Positions 23,658-35,008 of a stretch of 64,000 nucleotides of DNA are shown one piece after another; position 1 is the stretch's first letter; each line of letters opens with the position of its first letter. Below the pieces are notes generated by a model, which was not told the origin of the DNA, searched no databases, and was given only the letters and a program-made list of their open reading frames with translations. The stretch covers positions 1,178,001 through 1,242,000 of the forward strand of contig JAJHTX010000003.1 in assembly GCA_032164295.1 (NCBI GenBank), read 5' to 3'. The DNA comes from Inonotus obliquus. Taxonomy: Eukaryota; Basidiomycota; Agaricomycetes; Hymenochaetales; Hymenochaetaceae. The position numbers and the translations under genes are program-made.

Positions 23658-25025
23658 CTACGATAATAAATGCAACACTAACTCAAAAACTCCGAAAGTC
23701 GCCATGTTCACAGGGATCGCTCTATCCCACGAATCATCAGCAAACAAAACAAAACTCCGCGAAGAATCAATAGCTCACCGAATGATCGTGGGAGTAAGGC
23801 CACGAAAGAAACACCCCATTCCCTCAGCACGGTACGAATTAACTATAGTCGAAAACACACTTCGGTACGGATGCGGGTGTGAACGTCCATCTTTTCCTGG
23901 GATGATATTACGATCAACGCTTTGAACGCGTGTCTTGACGACGTCGAATGGGAAGGTTGCTAGCCAGCCGCTTACACCTGCGAGGGCGCCTGCGAAAAGA
24001 AGCGCCGGCCAGGAAAGCGTTTTCATCTCTTCTTCCGCTTCTGCGAGGAGAGATGAATGGTCTGTGTGGTGCAATGTCTCTGATTCGGCTCGACTGCGCG
24101 AAAAATAGCGACATGTTGCTTCGTACTAAGTAGTTTTAGGTTATTCTTCTAGAGTAAACTCGATTTCCATGTATGAATTTGCTCACCGTTGCGAAATAAG
24201 TGCCGTAACCAAAGTCACGAAGCGCCGTCGGGACCAGTCCGCGATAAAGCCCACGAATACCGTTCTTGCGGAGTATATCCATGGCAACTTGGTGAGCTGA
24301 TGACTGACGGTCAACTATATTCTGCTGCCGAATCTTCACAAGCTCTATTGGGCAGGTGATTGACCTGAGTGATGGTAAGCGCATAGTCATAAAGTAGTCA
24401 GGTTTAGAGGTTAATCCATGGTGGTCTCAACTTACGAAGAGATTATACCAGTCCCGATACCGGCGAGTCCGATTTGCCCTATTGTTGGCGTCTCGTTAGG
24501 ATTGTTGAGCTGCCATCGCATGAGGAAGTGATAGCTTGCAAAGACTAGTCCGTTCAACGGAGCACATGAGAGCTGTATATTGACAAGCTTGTTAAGCACT
24601 AGATATAATGACGGGCGGCTACAGAACGGACCATTGGCGAGGCGATGCCCTTGTACAGGCCCCTGAAGCGTTCCTCGCGGATAACCGTAGTGAATGCATG
24701 GAACGTGGACCTATATCTTTTCGAAGTCTCTGGGTTCTGAAAACGCACTTTCACTGTTGACTTGGTCAGAATTAGCATCAATACGATTCGCCACTGAGTT
24801 ACTCACCCGTATCGAAGGGATGTGCTATTGTCAGACCAGCTACGCCTGATATAACGGCCGATAAGACTGCGTGAAAGATGGAGCAAGGAAGTGGGAGAGA
24901 TTACCAGCGATGGTTCCCGCGAGGAAGTCCAGCTTTGGGTCTTGATGGCACTCTTTTAGTTCACGTGAAACAGAGTCCCTGACAGCCTCACCTTTGCTTT
25001 TACCGTTTCCTGCACCGTCGCCCAT
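23658..25025 (-). CDS. mitochondrial carrier family (SLC25) protein
   Basis: Inner-membrane mitochondrial solute carrier. The first ATG is at 25025 (MGDGAGNGKSKGEAV). Three repeats each carry the PxD/ExxK/R signature: HPFDTVKVRFQ in the first, CPIELVKIRQQ in the second and FPFDVVKTRVQ in the third. Each is followed by the matrix-helix motif (RGLYKGIASPMVRS, RGLYRGLVPTALRDF and CFFRGLTPTIIRAIP). The last helix reads VNMATFGVFELVLHLL, with the stop at 23658. The pattern matches the amino-acid/carnitine-like carriers (Ymc/Crc/SLC25A29-48 branch), but the substrate cannot be set from sequence reading alone. Five or more introns interrupt the gene. Confidence 0.9.
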
Positions 25026-25739
25026 ATTCGAGCCCTCGTCTAACACCTCCTTCTAACGGGATGAGCATGAACAGTCCTGTGGATTAGCGGCACGCTTGAT
25101 GTTAGTCTTAAGCAAGATGGGACAGGAATGTTTGCTGACAAAGTAACAGCGCATCACCTCGAAAAGGAAACGATGATCATTGTGGTATTTTTTGTTTGTT
25201 TGCCACCATCGCAACAACTCTCGGTTTCAGCTCTAACCACCACCACCAATATCGCGATCCACGGAAAAAGACAAGGTCGATGCTCACGACTCTCCACTTA
25301 CAATCGCAATTGTCCCGCGTGACCTCTCATTCCCAGGTTCTTGACGCTTATGGAACTGGTGTTCGCATTTGTCTCGTGAGAGGAATAGACTCAGTCTGTG
25401 AATCGAACACCTCCTGCTGCGCCTAGTGTGAATGTGCGCCTCGTCCTATTCGCCTGTACATCGTCGATGCGTCGGTATCGGGTTAGGCAACCTTCTAGCT
25501 GAGCTTCCCAATCACCCCAGGGTAGCAAATTTGTCTCACTGGAAGCGTAATCTTCAATAATGACTCTACTTCTCGTCTTCTCTGTACCCGCACCTTACTT
25601 AGCATCGTTTCAACGTGCGGGGGGAAGGCGTCAAGGTGATAATTGTGTCCGCCTATAAAGCCTTCCGCAGCATAGTCTATCCTTAGCTGCTCCACCCATA
25701 ATCCTCTGGTTTGCTCCGTAGTTAGTCGTATCTGCAAGC
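25026..25739. other. intergenic between divergent genes, no recognised gene
   Basis: About 700 bp that should include promoters for the carrier (-) and the cupredoxin-like gene (+). A GTTCGATTC match at about 25396 resembles a tRNA B-box but lacks the rest of a tRNA. Confidence 0.4.
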
Positions 25740-26599
25740 ATGTTGGCCCTACTGTCCCTCTCTGCCATGACCATGATAACTGCCGTTGCCGCGCAAAACA
25801 TCACTGTAAGTCGCAGAACCTCTGGCGCCACAGTATGAACTGATGAGCGTCGAAGACAATCAATGTGGGCGCTTCTGGATCAAATCCCTTCATCTTCAAC
25901 CCTCCGAATGTGACCGCGGCGGAAGGGGATATTGTCCAATTCGTGTTCTCTGGCGTGTAAGTTTCATCAATCGTATGCAAATAGCATCCGGTGCTCAATC
26001 CAAGACAGGCCCGGGAACCACTCAGTCACCCAGAGTTCTTTCCAAGCGCCCTGTGACCCGCTCGGGAACGGTTTTGACTCAGGGAACGTCCTCATCCCCG
26101 ATGGGACAACTGACGGATTTCCGACATGGAACTTAACGATCACCAACGCGACTCAGACGATATGGTTCTTCTGCAAGCAACTCGCGCCTCAGCCTCATTG
26201 CAATGTAGGCATGGTCGGTTCTATCAATTCTCAGACGACCGGCAATTTATCGTTCGATAACTACCTGCAAGCAGCCAGGGCACACCAAGGCAACTCAGGC
26301 GTATGATTCCTTTTGATACTTGTAGTATATTTCCTTACCCCGCCATCTTCCTGTAGCAATCTGTTGGCTTCCTCGTCGGGCAGGCAGCTTCCGCTTCAGC
26401 AGTCCCGGGACCGTTCACTGGTAGCATTACCGGTTTCGGCCTCCCGGATCCGACCGCCACCGCACCTGCCACCGTAGCTACTCCTGCAGGTTCATCTGGA
26501 GCTTCTCCCGCGGCTACAAATGCCAGCTCTGCAAGCGAGAAGCGGGCAAGTGGCATCGTTGCTGTCATTGCAGTGATGATTGGATTTGTACTGGCATAA
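25740..26599 (+). CDS. secreted GPI-anchored cupredoxin-like (extracellular serine-rich) protein
   Basis: Probable cell-wall or membrane-anchored protein with a plastocyanin-like fold. The ATG at 25740 opens a signal peptide (MLALLSLSAMTMITAVAAQ). Exon 2 gives FIFNPPNVTAAEGDIVQFVF, the first beta strands. Exon 3 gives NHSVTQSSFQAPCDPLG, then TWNLTITNATQTIWFFCKQ and PHCNVGMVGSIN: His, Cys, His and Met in the positions of a type 1 copper site. The tail is Ala/Ser/Pro/Thr-rich and ends in a hydrophobic segment (GIVAVIAVMIGFVLA), a GPI-attachment profile. Three short introns. The family is common in basidiomycetes and its function is mostly unknown; copper binding is inference from the conserved residues. 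Confidence 0.85.
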
Positions 26600-26877
26600 A
26601 TCGGAGCAGAGACACTTGGGACTCCCGATGCTAGCGTCCACCTTTTCTGACACAAAAGACAGTGATCTCACATGTGTTGTGATAAAATCCTTTTGGCGTA
26701 CGATTGACCATAGTCCGACGAATGTTAACAAGTGTTGGCACGAATAATATAACATACTATTTGATGCAATTTGCGTTTTGAAGTATTTCACTATCACAGA
26801 GTAGGTCACGTGGATCGTCTATTCCGAACACCGTGGGCTGGTTTTGTTCTCCTCAGCCCTTTCCGCCCTCCCCGCCA

Positions 26878-29098
26878 ATGTCTGAAGCTGGTCCATCACG
26901 TCCCTGCCCCTCTATCACCGATCTCAACGTATCATTATCAGCAACGGCAGTGACCGACAGTAATGCGATGGCTGACGTTGGGGACTCATCCACCATTTAC
27001 ATGCCGATAATCTCTCCCCCAACTCCCGCACCCTCCCCTCGGCCCATATCTTCTGTGCTCTCAGCAGCGCCCGTAGATATCGCTCATGCTTCCCGCATAG
27101 AATTTGCCTCGTTGAAGTCTTCCGGCCCGACAGCGCGCCAGCAATATCTAGCTGCTTTGCTTGCGGATTGCTCTCCAGTGGAACTTCTATTCGTATCGAC
27201 AACAATTGCTCCTCTTCTCAAAAGAGACTTCCTACGTGATTTGCCCATAGAGCTCAGCTTGCATATTTTGGACTATGTTGACGATGCGCGAACGTTGGCA
27301 AGGGCGAGTCGTGTCTCGCGCTTCTGGAACTCTCTGATGAAAGACGAAGCGGCGTGGAAACGACTGTGCATCCAGGCGAAGTTCGAAGACAGACTGTATC
27401 CGACGAGCGAATCAAAGCTTCAAGGAACGGTGTCTTCTTCGAGTTCTGGCTCGAGCTTGAGCAATGTTCCTTTATTGAATGAGAAGGCCCGAGCTATCTT
27501 GCACCAATTGCCTCCCGAGTTGCCACCCGAGTTTTTGTATAGAAAGCACTTTGCCTATTGCTACAAGACAAGTAGGTGGTCTTTCAACACTCTCCCGGTT
27601 TCGCATCTTACTGGCTCATCCAGTGACGAACTGGCGTACTAAGGGACGCTTGCTAAACAAGCACAGGCCTCCGGCTACCACACCCGACGGTGGTGTCGTA
27701 ACTTCTGTCGCGCTAGATCACGAATGGATCGTCGTCGGGCTTGCTAGCTGCCGCATACAGGTATTTTCGGCGCGTTCTGGCGTTCTTAGTAGGACTCTTG
27801 TTGGACACGAGTCAGGCGTCTGGGCTGTCAATCTCGTAAGCGCGGGAGGGCACTGGGTGGATCCTCCAGTTTCCCGACCGGTGTCCAAGCAATCAGCAGA
27901 GGATCTATCTACACCCTCAGTTGCGAGGAATACCGACGTTGGAACCGATGTTTGGCTGAGTGAAGTGATTAGTAAGTTCGGCAGGAATGCGAACTCTGGC
28001 GAAGTGGATCTCGGCGAGATGGAGTTCCTCATACCCGATTCGTTGCGTACGGCGATTGGTCTCGACAAGCCACGTTCGGCTCGCCGTTCTGCTTCCCAGG
28101 AGCCACCAAAACCAAGTGATATTTGCGGCTCGTCGGAGGGATGGGGTAACGCGAACGCGTTGGTCGTGAGCGGAGGATGCGACAAGCAGCTGCGTGTCTG
28201 GGACGTCAAGTCTGGCTACTGCATTTACGTGCTCGAGGGACATACGTCGACCATACGATGCTTACGTGTCCTGCATAATCGTCCAATAGCCATTAGCGGT
28301 TCACGCGACACGACACTCCGTGTATGGGACGTACAACGTGGAAAGCTACTTCGGACGCTCACGGGTCACGACGAGAGCGTGCGCTGCCTTGATGTATGCG
28401 GCAATCTGGCCGTCAGCGGGAGCTATGATGCGACTTGCCGGGTTAGTTGTCTCGCTCATATATTCCACGTTATTCCGTGTTGATCTCTCACTTCTAGCTT
28501 TGGAATGTTGACACCGGAGAGTGTCTGCACATCCTTCGTGGCCACCTTCATCAGATTTATTCCGTTGCCTTTGATGGCAAGTATATCGCATCTGGCGGAC
28601 TTGATACTACTGTCCGCGTTTGGAATCCTGTTGACGGGTCGGTCTTGCTCTATCTCTTGCAAGTGTACCTGCTAAACTTTCGTTTTCAGTCAATGTCTCG
28701 CTCTTTTACAAGGACACACCGCACTTGTTTGCCAGCTTCAGCTGACTGGCTCTACGTTGGCAACGGGCGGCTCGGACGGACGTGTCATCACGTTCAATCT
28801 CCCAACTTCACCAGACGGTTCGTGGCATACCGCAAGCACTGCGCGACGAATTGCCGCGCATGATTCAAGTGTCACCGCTTTACAGCTGGATGCTCACTGG
28901 CTCGTAACAGGAGGTAACGATGGACGAGTTCGACTATACGATGCCCAGACAGGACTTCACGTACGTGAGCTCACAACTCCTGCAGAGGCAGTATGGAAGG
29001 TAGCGCATATGTATGACAAGTGTGTTATAATGTGCAAGCGAGCGGGGAAGACGGTGATGGAGATTTGGAGTTACAGACCAAATGAGGAGGACGATTGA
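26878..29098 (+). CDS. F-box and WD40-repeat protein (Cdc4/Fbw7-like SCF adaptor)
   Basis: Substrate receptor of an SCF ubiquitin ligase. The ATG at 26878 starts a Ser/Pro-rich N-terminus. The F-box reads DFLRDLPIELSLHILDYVDD and continues RASRVSRFWNSLMKDEAAWK. After an intron the WD40 propeller begins (SVALDHEWIVVGLASCRIQV). It carries repeats such as GHESGVWAVN, VSGGCDKQLRVWDVKSG, GHTSTIRCLRV, SGSRDTTLRVWDV, GHDESVRCLDV, GHLHQIYSVAFDGKYIASGG, GHTALVCQLQLTG and LVTGGNDGRVRLYDAQTG. It ends at 29098. At least seven repeats and the domain order match Cdc4/Pof1/Fbxw7. An insert of about 100 residues separates the first two blades. In the family, the propeller binds phosphorylated targets. Confidence 0.9.
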
Positions 29099-30549
29099 AG
29101 TTTGCTTTTTGCTTGTCTTCTTTCGCTTGTCTCGCTTGAACATTTTTCTTTCAACCTTGAACTGGGGCCACATTGTTCATTACATAGCATCCTTGTTTAT
29201 TACCCCTAAGAACGTCCACCACTCTGTTGTCGCGATTGAGTACGACCGTTTGTCCGTCGCACTACGACCGCGTTTGAACTAATTGGGTTTTTCGGGGGAC
29301 TTCATGCGAGTCGAAGCAAAGCTGAAGTAGACAGTCAAAAGCTACTGTCGCAGATTCAAGCTCCATGACTACAATTTAAATTTGCATTTTCACACTTTCT
29401 ACTGGACATACATGAGGAGAAAATTCAGGCATACTTACCCCCTTCCATGAGGAGATATTCAGATAAGGAATAGGCAAATGATTAACCGGAGTGTTGCAAT
29501 CCTATGGACGACTTTCTCGCCGCTCAAGCCTCGGAAAGACACTGCCGAAGTGGAGGGACTGAGGTCTTCCCCGCTGGTACCGAAGAGAGTAAGTATTCAT
29601 TGAGTAGCAAGAACCCGTTACGACAAGACGCCCAATCTCATGGTCGCACCTCTAGACATCACACTGACATCGGACATAGCGATGCGCCATGCTGCCGAGG
29701 CGAATGCTGAAGTGCCATACGATGACATTGCACGTTTGGAGGTAATGGCACGAACAGTTATAGTTTGCTACCAGAGTTTATGTCCGAACTGCAGTTCGGA
29801 AGACCCCACCGAGCCGTCGTTGCTTGCACAGGATGCGCAGAAAGTATTTCAAATCTCACTTGCATATGCAGAAGAGTCTGATTCAGAGCGGAACACGCAC
29901 GAAGGGGTCTCGTAGTTTGCCGAGTCGGAAGGTGGCGCACCGTCCCAGTTGCTACAGTCCGATCCATCAGGTACCCAGACTGGACATAGTACTGCGCCTC
30001 CTCGACGAGGAGGCGGATCAAGTTTGTTTAGCTCACCTAGGACCATAAGGCTGATAAGAGCACTGACTCGCCGCAACTACCTCTTGGATCGGCTCCCTCT
30101 TGAACCGAGTGGTGGAACGTCTCTTAAAAGGATGAAATATACGAGTGGTTCAAGAAAACAAAATCAATCACCTCATCAAGTCCTAGTGGTCTTCATGGTG
30201 GTGAGCCGAAGACCACTAGGACTTGATGAGTCGAAATCGCCGTTCGTGTAGAGCAAAAAGCGTGTCTTGCTCGTAGAATGGATGAGGGGAAGTTTGCTGA
30301 GTTGAGTAACTCGCAGTGTCTTAGACAGTCTTAGTCATCAAGCGGGTCGAACCGAATATATATATAGGTTCGGGCCACCCATCATCTCTGGCAGCGGTGT
30401 CACTCCCCTTCGGTAGGTCTTCCGACAGTTTGTGCTTCATTGTGCCGCTGACCAATTAGCAGAGACATCTGCGTCCAACGCGCTCAACTTGATGACCACT
30501 TTGGAAGGTGTCGTAGGTCTCCTTACTTTTGTGGTCTCTTCACTGATGT
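29099..30549. other. mostly non-coding; contains a strong hairpin
   Basis: Short plus-strand open frames around 29504-29915 have no family features and are not consistently spliced. The outstanding element is the inverted repeat at 30172-30230. Confidence 0.35.
30172..30230. repeat. perfect 23-bp inverted repeat with 13-nt loop
   Basis: The left arm at 30172-30194 is the exact reverse complement of the right arm at 30208-30230, with a 13-nt spacer. A transcript would form a very stable hairpin. No poly-T end or flanking duplication marks it as a known element type. Confidence 0.9.
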
Positions 30550-30569
30550 CTGAGGACAGACAGCGAGTT

Positions 30570-31842
30570 AGCAGTTAATGCCGAGTTTGAATGCCTGCGT
30601 AATATTCAATGTGCAGCGGGAACAGCGAATAATGAGTATGGCCGCCCACAGCCAGAGTCTCAAGTTCCTGCGATTTCAGCGAGTCCCGATTCAGGTTGCT
30701 CAGACCTAGCGTCTCAAGATACGGTGGCATCAGCGAATACCACTACTGATCGCCCAAGGTCAGAGTCACAAAATGCACCAGTAAATGACCCTATCGCCTC
30801 AAGAGTCGCTCTTTTATCGCTTATTGGCAAACTTATTTTCAAATTCTTGGAGTACGAGATTACTGTGCGGGAGTCTGCGGCAAAGGTAAAAGAGTCTTTT
30901 CAGACGTACAGTCGCGGGGCTGCTTACATAGCGTATCTCCTTCGCACCGAAAGTCTCTGCACCACATGAGGATGAGCGTTCGCTCAAGATCTATCTTTGT
31001 TTGCAGGCAGAGCGAACGGCTGCGAAACTCAAACATCCAAAGGTCATAGAAGCTGGCTTGCGCATTGTCTATGATGCAGTGTGCTCTATTGTAGATTCTT
31101 CCAGGATTCAGGCTTCGAGGGCAGGGGCAATAATCTGTCAGAAACAGATCATCGAGGACGAGGGTGAGAAATTTTTCAGGACGCATATTCGGAATCCAGA
31201 TGGCCGTGACTCCCGACGGTGATATCCACGCCGGAAAACTTACGAAGGCCATCTCGGATGTTTTAGGCGAACTGAAGGGGGTACACCAAAGGGGATTGCC
31301 AACCACGTATTCTATATCAAGCCGTTTCTGTCATGCGCTGCAACGAATGTTGGAGGGAGTAGAGGGAGAAATTTTGGACTTGGAGTATTGTATAAAGGGC
31401 AAGAAGAAGTTGCTGGGTTACATAGGCGACATCCTGGATGAGTGGAGAAGACTTGGCGAGCACACGGATATCACGACTGAGCTCATCAGCAGACGTGCCG
31501 CATCGGAAAGGATGGTCACGGAACTCACGGAAGCGATATTGTTTTCTGGAGAAGGCTGCCATCTGCTTCCCGGATGACGATAACGGTCACCGCACCTTAG
31601 CGCGACTGATTCTTGAGGAATTCGACGTGAGCGACCATCGACCCGATGACATTCTGGACCCAATCTTTCGAACGTCGACTCCATATGCTGCGGAGATGAC
31701 AATCCAGACGGCCGGTTACCTCAGAGATTTGAAGAATAACCTTGAAGGGGTTGCAGCTCGTATCAGGACGAACCCGTATCGTTTTGTCGTGAAGTCTGAC
31801 TTCTCGGGTGTTAGTGACGGGAAGGTGACTGCGGCTGTTTGA
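30570..31842 (+). CDS. uncharacterised basidiomycete protein (gene model uncertain)
   Basis: Plus-strand open stretches can be read as one spliced gene, but no domain is recognised. The first part has two similar short Pro/Ser/Glu-rich units (GRPQPESQ and DRPRSESQ), followed by an amphipathic helix-rich segment (VALLSLIGKLIFKFLEYEIT). Later pieces read KHPKVIEAGLRIVYDAVCSI, then MLEGVEGEILDLEYCIKGKK and LGEHTDITTELISRR. The final piece is LARLILEEFDVSDHRPDDIL and ends at 31842. The predicted protein is largely alpha-helical. No ATG in a clearly correct frame was found for the first exon, and the frame changes at about 30960 and 31560 need splicing or represent errors. Function unknown. Confidence 0.4.
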
Positions 31843-32209
31843 CCAGATTTCGAAATCCTGCCCGCCTCTACTCCTAATTTCTTGGAGACGGAAGATCTAT
31901 GAAGGACTGTTCTGGGATTAAAATTGTTCGATGTAGCTATCAGGACTGTTTGTACTACCGGAAGGTTGTATTTTTATTTACGTGCCATGCTATCACTTTA
32001 TGCAATAGTTAAAATATTCGAGAAAGTAGAACCGTTGTGTCTATTCATCATCCTTCGCAAAATAGAGCACTTGAAGGAACGATGATGAACGCAGGTGGTG
32101 GACGAGTGAGTTACATAAGCACCGTGTGGAGAATGCCGGAGAATAGTTAGTACGTTATATACTCACAGTTTCATTGTCTCTCTTCCACTACCGAAATGAT
32201 AGACTCGTG
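31843..32209. other. intergenic, no recognised gene
   Basis: Short AT-rich gap between the hypothetical gene and the left end of the duplicated O-methyltransferase segment. Confidence 0.4.
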
Positions 32210-32585
32210 CTCAGCTTGCTAAACTGTCACGCTCGCCATCTGTGAGGGACACATTTCTGGGTTGAAGCGACTCCTCCCACAGTCGGAACACCAACATATT
32301 TACTGAGAACGATGTTGAAGGGAGGTCCGTCGAGAAGGTGCGAATGAAGGAGTGAAAGTCATCTTGAGTTGAGGGATCGACGAGTGTCATGGTCATGTCC
32401 GTCACATAGCGAGACGAACAAGCTTAAGGTGCGGAGACTTGAAGGCGGTTACTGGCAGTAACGGTATGACTTATTAAAATCTCTTCAAACAGCAGCTCAT
32501 ATACTATACATGATACAGGTTTATGTCGCGATGGCCTGTAACAGCCAGTTGACGGTCCCATAAATACGAATGAGGAGTAAAGGCG

Positions 32586-34471
32586 CTAAGCGGGAACACA
32601 GATTAGGCTCGGCCACCACTTTATCTTTCCTCCCGGATTCTCGCGGATTTCCACCAACTTCCAGCCTGAAGCCTCGATGATCTTGGCGAACCCAGCGCTG
32701 GTGCGTTCAGCAGAATTAAAGCAGGACATCATCTACGAGAGTGTTTAGCCTTGGTCTGATGGCTAGTCTCTAGAGAGGCTGTACGTACCACCAAGTCGAC
32801 CTCATACGCAAGCAGATTGGCTCCACCTAGATTAGGCAATAGCGGCGACGGTGGTCCCGGAACCTCCTTGGAACTCTTAGTCTCACAAGCATAATTAATG
32901 ATCGAGTCGACGATAACAAGTTTCGTGTCCTTTCCCGCCGAATTGCGAAGGTATTGGAGCAGCTTTATCGCGTACTTGTCAGACCAGTCGTGGAGAATCA
33001 TGCGCAACAAGAAGACATCCGGAGTTCCCGGTAGAGTAGGCTGTGGCTCAAAGAAGTCACATCCTCGTGTACACTCATCAGTTTTATTCATGGAACGATC
33101 AAATACACACCAACGAAATGAACCTTTCCGGCCTCTATGTGTGACGGCAAGTTCGCTTTCCAATACTATGCGGTACTGTTCGTTAGTATCTATACATTCA
33201 GCACGCTCGTCACTTACAGCCTTGGCATTCTCGATAGTAACCTGGCGATCTTCTAATGCAATATTCAATTCTGGGAAGGCTTTCGCGATCTCGAGGCCAA
33301 CGTGTCCTACACCACCACCAACGTCGACGACCAAGCCGTCTGTCGGTAAAGAGCCCCAGTCAAAGCCTTTGCGTCGCTAGTAAGAATTGAGTAGTAGCAT
33401 TTTCCCAAAGGACGTACTAAGCAGGATGGCTTGCGGCGGGTGGAGTTTGGATGCAGCTGACATGGTCGCTGCAAATCGCCTTCCTCTATATTGACCTTCA
33501 GGAGAGTCATAGTACGCCCACTGGTCCAGAGTCGTCCCCAAAGCTGGCTGGAAAGCCGTTTCATTGACTTCCTCAGAGAATGCTGTCTTCGGATCGAAGA
33601 GGATGTCCTTTAATTGTGCCGATGCCTTGAAAGGCTCGTCGGAACTCGATGCTTCTCAGAAATGATTCTTGAAGACGGTGGAGACAGCTCACCAATATCC
33701 TGCGATCGCTGCTAGTCCATGTGTCCCGTCGTGTTTAGTCTCAACGCTGGAGTACTGATTGTGAGGGATCTGTTCCAAAACACCGCGTCATTCACTTACA
33801 AATTCTCGGTAACTTCCTTTCCCGTGTCGAGGAGCGATGATAATAGGTTTGTCGCAAAAGTGTCCGGGCTCACTTCCCTGAACCAGTGATTCGTAGCAAG
33901 GAATCGAAGGATCCGTGCTTCAACAGAAGTGAGCGTTCTTAGTCTGTTTACTTTATTTCGCGCTCACCAAGTTTATTCGGATCTATATTGCTCTTTGATG
34001 CTATTTCGTCGACATGCATTCCCTTTATTGTTCATCAGCCATCAAGGGTGATGCACAACAAGTGGAACGTGCGCACCTTCGGACCAGAAGGCCTGATGAT
34101 CTCCGCAACATTTGCCCTTTCTGCAACACCGAGCGCCATAGGCAAAGTATGCTGCATATAATAATGGTAAAAGTGAGCTCTATTCGAGAATATATATCCC
34201 AGAAAGTGCGATGCTAACCGTGAAGGCAGAGGTGGTGAGCGTCACGGGAGGCGCTTGGATGGTTTGAATGAGCTGGAAAGCTGCGGCGACCGCGACTGCA
34301 ATTGCGTCGCTGACCTTAGGGTGGTTGCGAATCCCATCAGGCGTGAACTCTGATAACTGTATAGGTTCATCGAGGGAAGGGAATGCTTTCCCCCGTCTCT
34401 GCACAGACTTCAGAGATTTTCTCAACAGAGGACGAGATGATGTCGCTGAGAGCCTTGAGATTAGCGGCCAT
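32586..34471 (-). pseudogene. COMT-like O-methyltransferase, copy A, frameshift in exon 1
   Basis: SAM-dependent O-methyltransferase of the caffeate-OMT type, which methylates phenolic hydroxyls. The start ATG is at 34471 (MAANLKALSDIISSSVEKIS). Compared with copy B, exon 1 has one extra base near 34385 (AAGCATT against AACGTT on the minus strand), which turns the expected FPSLDEP into a premature stop. All later exons remain open: the HVDEIASKSNIDPNKL helix, QWAYYDSPEGQYRGRRFAAT, the SAM motif LVVDVGGGVGHVGLEIA, YWKANLPSHIEAGKVHF, and LRMILHDWSDKYAIKLL with the catalytic His. The C-terminus is GWKLVEIRENPGG...ICVPA, with the stop at 32586. Either a young pseudogene or a sequence error, because the rest shows no decay. 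Confidence 0.75.
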
Positions 34472-34952
34472 GGTGAGTTCTGTATGAATCCTCAGTCCAT
34501 CCTCTACTATATACAGCTGTTGAGGCACAATACTTTTTCCGGAACAGTTGGATGTGTCTATTTCTGCCATGTGGAACGATGGTGAGAACCTTTTAATTCT
34601 TACTCTCGCCTCTAATGACTCCATGAGGACGCCGACATGACAGATGTTCCGCCTCTCAGAGGTTCTCTATAATATTCCCGATGGGAATAATGATAAAAGT
34701 CGGTGCCGGAGGCGTATTTATATCTACTTGCCCCTGATGGACTGAGTCCTGGCGGTGATAGATCGGACCTTTTGATACCAATGTGGGTGTGTTTCCGTAT
34801 GTTCTGCAGTTTCTAAATCGAGAATCATGCCGTTCTGTTGTAGGCAAGTATTGGTCATTATTTTGGAGAAAAGATTTCAGGATACGACATAACCGCGCAT
34901 ATGAATTATGTGAGACTGTTTGATTTCGAAGCGCGGCATTCTCTCCCTTTCC

Positions 34953-34960
34953 TATAAAAG
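34953..34960 (+). promoter_or_regulatory. orphan TATA box (duplicated DUF6533 promoter)
   Basis: TATAAAAG in a context nearly identical to the TATAAAG that precedes the DUF6533 gene at 39170. No corresponding gene follows here. Confidence 0.6.
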
Positions 34961-35008
34961 CCCGCTTTGGAGTATCACTAGTACTAACGAAACTCAAGAT
35001 GACAAGTA

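Larger units (their letters stand above)
32210..35008. repeat. segmental duplication copy A (O-methyltransferase A plus flanks)
   Basis: Matches copy B at about 36455-39232 over its whole length in the same orientation. The match covers about 370 bp downstream of the methyltransferase stop, the gene itself, and upstream sequence up to a TATA box at about 34953-34960. It ends where the start codon of a DUF6533 gene would be expected. Confidence 0.8.

Noticed and set aside
25385..25470. tRNA-like B-box (GTTCGATTC on the minus strand)
   Set aside because: No matching A-box, acceptor stem or anticodon arm could be found.
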